Source of the DNA: Typha latifolia
Taxonomy: Eukaryota > Streptophyta > Magnoliopsida > Poales > Typhaceae
Direction: 5' to 3'
Assembly (NCBI GenBank): GCA_019914945.1
Contig: CM034106.1
Span: forward strand, 6,014,001-6,078,000
DNA: 64,000 nt
This document shows positions 59,536-64,000 of this stretch, piece after piece. How positions within the stretch are numbered: the stretch's first letter is position 1; every line of letters begins with the position of its first letter. A model generated the notes under the pieces. It did not search any database. It worked only from the letters and a program-made list of their open reading frames with translations, and was not told the origin of the DNA. The translations under genes were made by a program, and so were the position numbers.

Positions 59536-59985
59536 TGGAAGAAATGGCAAAGCAATGTAAGGCGGCTGGGAGGCTACTTCCAATGTGCCCGAGCTTGTGG
59601 AACCTGCTGTTTGGCTGAGGAATTTTGACAAGAATTAAGTATTCCTCGAATTGGTTAAGAAGCAAGCGCAAGGAGGTCGATGACATGCAGCAAGTCATGA
59701 TTGCTGAGGCTGATCGGCATCCAAAACGGACGGCACTCCGCCATGGCGGCAATAGTTGAAGCTGCGAGCCAGTTCTGGCTCTAATAGGCAGGCGCTGCAT
59801 CATAATCACAAGTCTTTCTACTGCAAATCCTAAACCAGTGTTCCAAGGCCTTTGATGATCTAGAAATACTAGCAGATCTAGATGAGTGTCAAGATATCTT
59901 CCGTTCACTAGAACATATGCTATAATTGTGGCCAGGAAGGCCATATATATTAAGAGTGTCCAAACAATAGAGCATAGGAGTCAAC
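59536..59985 (+). pseudogene. Gag-like scrap with a CCHC zinc knuckle
   Basis: A single clear motif, CYNCGQEGHIY, stop, ECPNN at 59918..59968, has the CX2CX4HX4C spacing of a retrotransposon nucleocapsid knuckle. The sequence before it (EVDDMQQVMIAEADRHPKR region) is compositionally gag-like but not assignable. The minus-strand 168-codon open frame over this stretch is a shadow. Confidence 0.5.
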
Positions 59986-61006
59986 AAGAAGATTTATAGT
60001 TGTGGTGCTAACTCTAATCTCTCTCTGTTCTTTTTGCTTCTCAAAGCACTTACTCTTTTATGCCATGATCAACGGATAATTCTCCTGTACATCAAACGCA
60101 TATAGAGCTTGGAAAGAAGCTAATAACGGAAGTAATCTCACAACAAATAAAAAAAAATTAACATGACCCCATAACTGTAGCTATAAATTGTTCTGAAGTG
60201 ACAGAAACTTTTAGTAATGGTAACACTAGAGCTGCACTTAGCAAATTGTATTTCATAGTTCATAGCTCCAAATATCTTGGTTCAATAGACAGAAAATTAA
60301 GGAAAACTATAATGGAAAGGTGAAAGAGAAAAGAACTTGGGAGATCATGGATCTTTGATCTCTTGGGTATAGATATAATCTGTGTGCACTTCGTTCCATT
60401 TCTCCGTCATACATTGACTATTTTTACGTTGACAATCTCCTCTCTCAGTATTTGGTTCCTGCTTATAGGAGAAAAACAATTCAGGTACTTAGGTAGCAAA
60501 CTAATACATCAAACGTATATATTTATTGGAACTAATTCATCAAATTAAATAGGAACTAACCATTGTAATTGGCTGCATAAGAGGCTGTTGATATCAACAA
60601 TTAGAAGCATGCACAAATAGCCTTTTCTTTTGGTCGTTCATGCATTAATTGTTAACTTATTAACCATTGAAGTAGCCATGCATGTTCCAATCTCACACAC
60701 AGATATATAAACATTGGTTTCCATTCAATGAAATAATATTGCTTGCTTGAGAAAATGAATATGTTCTTAGTTACTTTATGGCATTTAAAGTCAATTGATT
60801 GTTGTTACTTAATTACGAAAGCTACCTTATAATCGATACCAGATACACCAATGCAGGGAAAGGTCCGTAGCTCAACTTCATATGTCTTCTAAGGTTAATA
60901 GCGCCATTCTGTCCTTTGGCCTTTGCCTTACCCGTTCATCATAACTGATATTGATGTATACATCTATAAATTCTTGACAAAATAAAGAAGAGAAAAATGG
61001 GTATCT

Positions 61007-61037
<31 letters not shown>

Positions 61038-62157
61038 ATTTGATTCTACGGATGCAGTTGGTGATAAGTTGATTATATCCTCCTCTAGAAACCACTAAAA
61101 TCTGTTAACCGGTGTGCATGTTCGTGTGTGTCTTTACGTGTAAGGAGAGAGAGAGGCTTACGTGAGTTGCATGTATAGGCTTTTGCACCCCTACCAACTT
61201 CCTTGAATCGGCCTCATGAGAGAAAACTAGTAGTAGAAACAGAAGAAAGCAAACTCGGGACATCTCCTACGGCTGCAAGCTAAGCTCGCTCTCTCTCTCT
61301 CTAAACGTGGACTGAAGAAGAAGAGATAATGTATGTTTTACAAATGTGAGATGGTATACAATGTAACGAAAATATTTCTTGGGGAGATCGAGAAAAGTCC
61401 ATGCATCAAGATCAAGTCCTAGTAACAAAATAAAGGATCGTAGCAATACTTACCAAGAATAAATAAATATAGTTGACAAAGTTTGAGATATTGAAGGCGT
61501 GCACGAGTTGGCGGGGAGATTAAGAAGTAGATAACTAAGTATAAAACGGATCAGTAAATGGCATTGAAGAGGAGTTGCTTTGGGCTCATGATTTCTATCC
61601 CTAGTCAACCTGGCTCGAGCTCCCTTTCTTCTTGGGAGACGCACCAAATAAACTTCAATGAGCGAGACACACTTCGATCACCATTGCAGTTAGAGAGAGA
61701 GAGAGAGAGAGTATCGAAGTCTCCTTCGATCTCGATGGAAAATTTATTGTACTGTGTTGGAGGTAGTGAGTGCAATAAAGATCTTGTTGGCCATCCTTAA
61801 TTGGCAGGAAGGAAATCTTTGACTCTTTGATTGTCTGAAAGGGAGCACGGTCATAGAGGTGACACCTGCGACTGCAAAAGTGTTGGGGTACTTACTAATA
61901 GTCAAATATATATTTGTAACGTTTACCATGATGAGTTTTGACTTCAGAAATCATGTCACGTGATAATTAATTTGTACTCAGATCTCTTTTTTTTTTTAAG
62001 TGTTATTATTTTATTAGGTCTGCGGCTTCTGATTCCAACTTTGTACAGAAATATAATTAGAGGTACTTTGTATTTTACGCCTTTCGAAACCGAGTTTTTT
62101 TTTACTAAAGTAGGCATCCTAAAAAACTTTAAATACTAATATATATATATATATATA
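59986..62157. other. No gene seen; two microsatellites
   Basis: Contains (TA)n(TG)n at 61007-61038 and (GA)10 at 61692-61711. Several short open frames have no recognised domain. A TATA-like or UTR-like context near 61280-61300 (CT tract) is not followed by a credible coding region. Confidence 0.4.
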
Positions 62158-62415
62158 AGGGTTAATTATATTTAGCCCTCTTAAACTATTATTAGTTTTA
62201 TCTACACCATTGAAACTCTTTTTTTTTTACCACATAGACCTCTTGACATAAAAAAACATAATTCAGAGAATACATATTTTTTTTTTTCTTCATTGATATG
62301 TTTATGTAGATATTTTTTTTTAATTCAAGGATCCTAAATGGAGAATAAAAAATTCAACGGGTGTGTGTAGAGAATAGTAATATATATTTAACGAAGGCTA
62401 AGTATAATTATACCT
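62158..62415. repeat. MITE-like inverted-repeat element, 258 bp
   Basis: The left end AGGGTTAATTATATTTAGCC and the right end read inward AGGTATAATTATACTTAGCC are imperfect inverted repeats, and similarity continues about 60 bp inward (CTCTACACA against TATCTACACC). TATATA-rich sequence flanks both sides and may be the target duplication. No open frame. Confidence 0.65.
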
Positions 62416-63300
62416 ATATATAAGAACTTCCCAATTTAATGTCCAATAGATCTATTTTGTAATGTCATCTTCCATCTCATTTGTCTAGAACAAAACCATT
62501 TACTATGTAATCAATTTATTTTAAACTTTTTAAGGGCGATATTTCTCTGATAACAAATTTATAGACGAAATTATATTTAATTGAGTTGTACTAATTAGAT
62601 TCAAGTGTATGATTAAGTCAAATAACATATGGAAGGTTAGAATGTGTGAAGATTTTAGGTCAATTAATACATAATTGAACTCAAAAATAATCTATTAGGA
62701 CCTCGGCTGAATGGGGCTGATGGCATTCGAACTACCAGAACACATCATTCACTGAAACTCAAGTTGTGTCCAAATGACATGCATAGGACAACAAAAGAAA
62801 TTTCAAATTTAGAAATGGTTTTGGAGATTCTTTGGTGGCTTGTCATAACAAGAATCTTAGATGTTCCTCACCTCTATCGAAAGGATTGAGAGCTAAAGCT
62901 TGAGGAATTGATCCAACTTAGAGCTCTAGAATTTTACTCTTATCTTCGAGGAGTTCTTAAGTTTTTTACAGAGATTATATTTAATATTAGAATGAGGAGA
63001 CTTATATACTTGTTTGATTGCTTGAGCTATAGCTAAAATGAGCCCAACAGCATCACAATATTTGTTCAGCTTGAGTGCTAACCAAAAGAAGGCAATTTTT
63101 TCACAAGAATAGTAATCCGGCGATTCCTCTTCAAGAGGTTACTTAAAATACAACATCGATATTGGGAGGGATTGTAAGTAAGTTTGTTTCTTTTGCTTGG
63201 TGAAATAAGATCGATTGGCTTTGGGGCGGATCCATAGTTTTTTTTTTCCTCTATGCAAGAAAGGTTTTCGTTAGAAAAATGTGTTGACTTGTATTAGCTG
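62416..63300. other. No gene seen
   Basis: AT-rich sequence without a recognised element. Confidence 0.4.
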
Positions 63301-63830
63301 TGTTTATGGCAGTAACAATCTGAATTCAAAAATCACAAGAAATCTAATCCAAAATAAGTAAATAAATTAAATAAACTTACAGATTATATAATTTAAAATT
63401 CTGTATAGTCGAGTCTAGTATTAGACATTATCTTCTTAAGACCAATTCACCCTCCATCAATTGCTTCTAAAATAGTGAACGTCGGTCTCCTAGGATACAA
63501 CGACTCTTTTACACTCAAAATAAAGCAATTATTCAAATGCCTTGTCGAACCTAAAGTGTGTTGTACTTTCTCAAATACAGATAGAAGACTCTAACCAGAT
63601 TTGAATTGAATGAACAAAATTTAGTGAAAAATAATACGAAATGACAGCCTATTTATAGGATTAAATAGGCTCGACGAAAGGATGCGAACGGTTAGATCTG
63701 GTCATGAATGGATGCACCATTTAGGGTTCAACCAACCAACTAACTTATTAACTATTCTAATTGAAGGGATACACCACTTCGGGTTCAACAAAAGTTGAGC
63801 AGAGCCGGGGGGCGTGCGTGTGTGAGTTAA
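63301..63830 (-). mobile_element. LTR of a copia D-related element
   Basis: Plus-strand start TGTTTATGGCAGTAACAATC corresponds to the reverse complement of the D LTR end. The following ATACAGATTATAnAATT, GTCGAGTCTAGT and GTCnTCCnAGGATACAA blocks match in order. On the minus strand CCTATAAATAGG near 63650-63662 is the probable promoter. The outer (U3) end is not clear, and the rest of the element, if any, lies beyond the window or was lost. Confidence 0.7.
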
Positions 63831-64000
63831 TTTGTATAATATCATTTACCCACAAAATAAGTACCCCTTTTTGGGCTAAAAACTCGTAAAAAGTTTAGCA
63901 CTTATATACTATACTAATATTTCTTAAATATCCAAATAGTACTAAACTTCTCATTATTTTTCTATTACCATAATACCCACTTTAGAGTCAATTTTTATTC
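63831..64000. other. Right edge, no gene seen
   Basis: Low-complexity AT-rich sequence at the window edge. It may still be part of the LTR. Confidence 0.3.

Noticed and set aside
59438..59944. A 168-codon minus-strand frame
   Set aside because: It overlaps the copia D LTR end, a copia E remnant and a plus-strand zinc knuckle. It has no domain and spans unrelated elements.

Overview
The window is a piece of a flowering-plant nuclear genome, very probably heterochromatic. The evidence is a plant-only GLUTAMINE DUMPER gene, plant-type LTR retrotransposons primed by initiator tRNA-Met, a plant L1-type LINE with a C-terminal RNase H, hAT-like and foldback elements, and a 397-bp piece of plastid DNA carrying psbI inside the nuclear sequence. 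I could not place the species. Only one host gene is credible: the GDU family gene at 655..972 (-). Almost everything else is layered transposable elements, most of them broken.

Region 1-8183 holds the GDU gene, then small DNA elements: three hAT-like elements rich in GAGCC/GCTCG subterminal motifs, one foldback element and one solo gypsy LTR.

Region 8184-33344 is one nested stack. An old Ty3/gypsy element, here called C (-), is cut by a solo LTR in its reverse transcriptase and by element A1 in its 5' LTR. A1 (12317..32841, -) is a chromodomain-bearing Ty3/gypsy element. It is itself cut by three long solo LTRs of a family called B: B3 in its 3' LTR, B4 in its integrase and B5 in its reverse transcriptase. 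B5 is cut by another gypsy element, A2 (22751..28291, +). The gag of A2 is cut by the plastid DNA. Re-joining the flanks restores continuous reading frames, so the order C, A1, B5, A2, plastid DNA is read directly from the sequence.

Region 33345-40685 holds a dispersed repeat, a TATCCG-rich element and a LINE that lost its reverse transcriptase. Region 40686-59535 is a second stack. The 3' part of a copia element (E, +) is cut by a complete B element (40831..50294), by a composite LTR insertion (50660..53605) and by a decayed copia element D (53723..59490). Region 59536-64000 has a gag-like zinc-knuckle scrap, microsatellites, a short inverted-repeat element and a D-like LTR running towards the right edge.

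The least ordinary object is the B family: LTRs of 2.65-3.4 kb with a conserved hairpin near the LTR start, a second duplicated hairpin, a minisatellite that has grown to six units in one copy, and, in the only complete copy, an internal region without any open frame and strikingly poor in C on one strand. It resembles a large retrotransposon derivative (LARD) or a decayed chromovirus. No operon, CRISPR array, tRNA or rRNA gene was seen.
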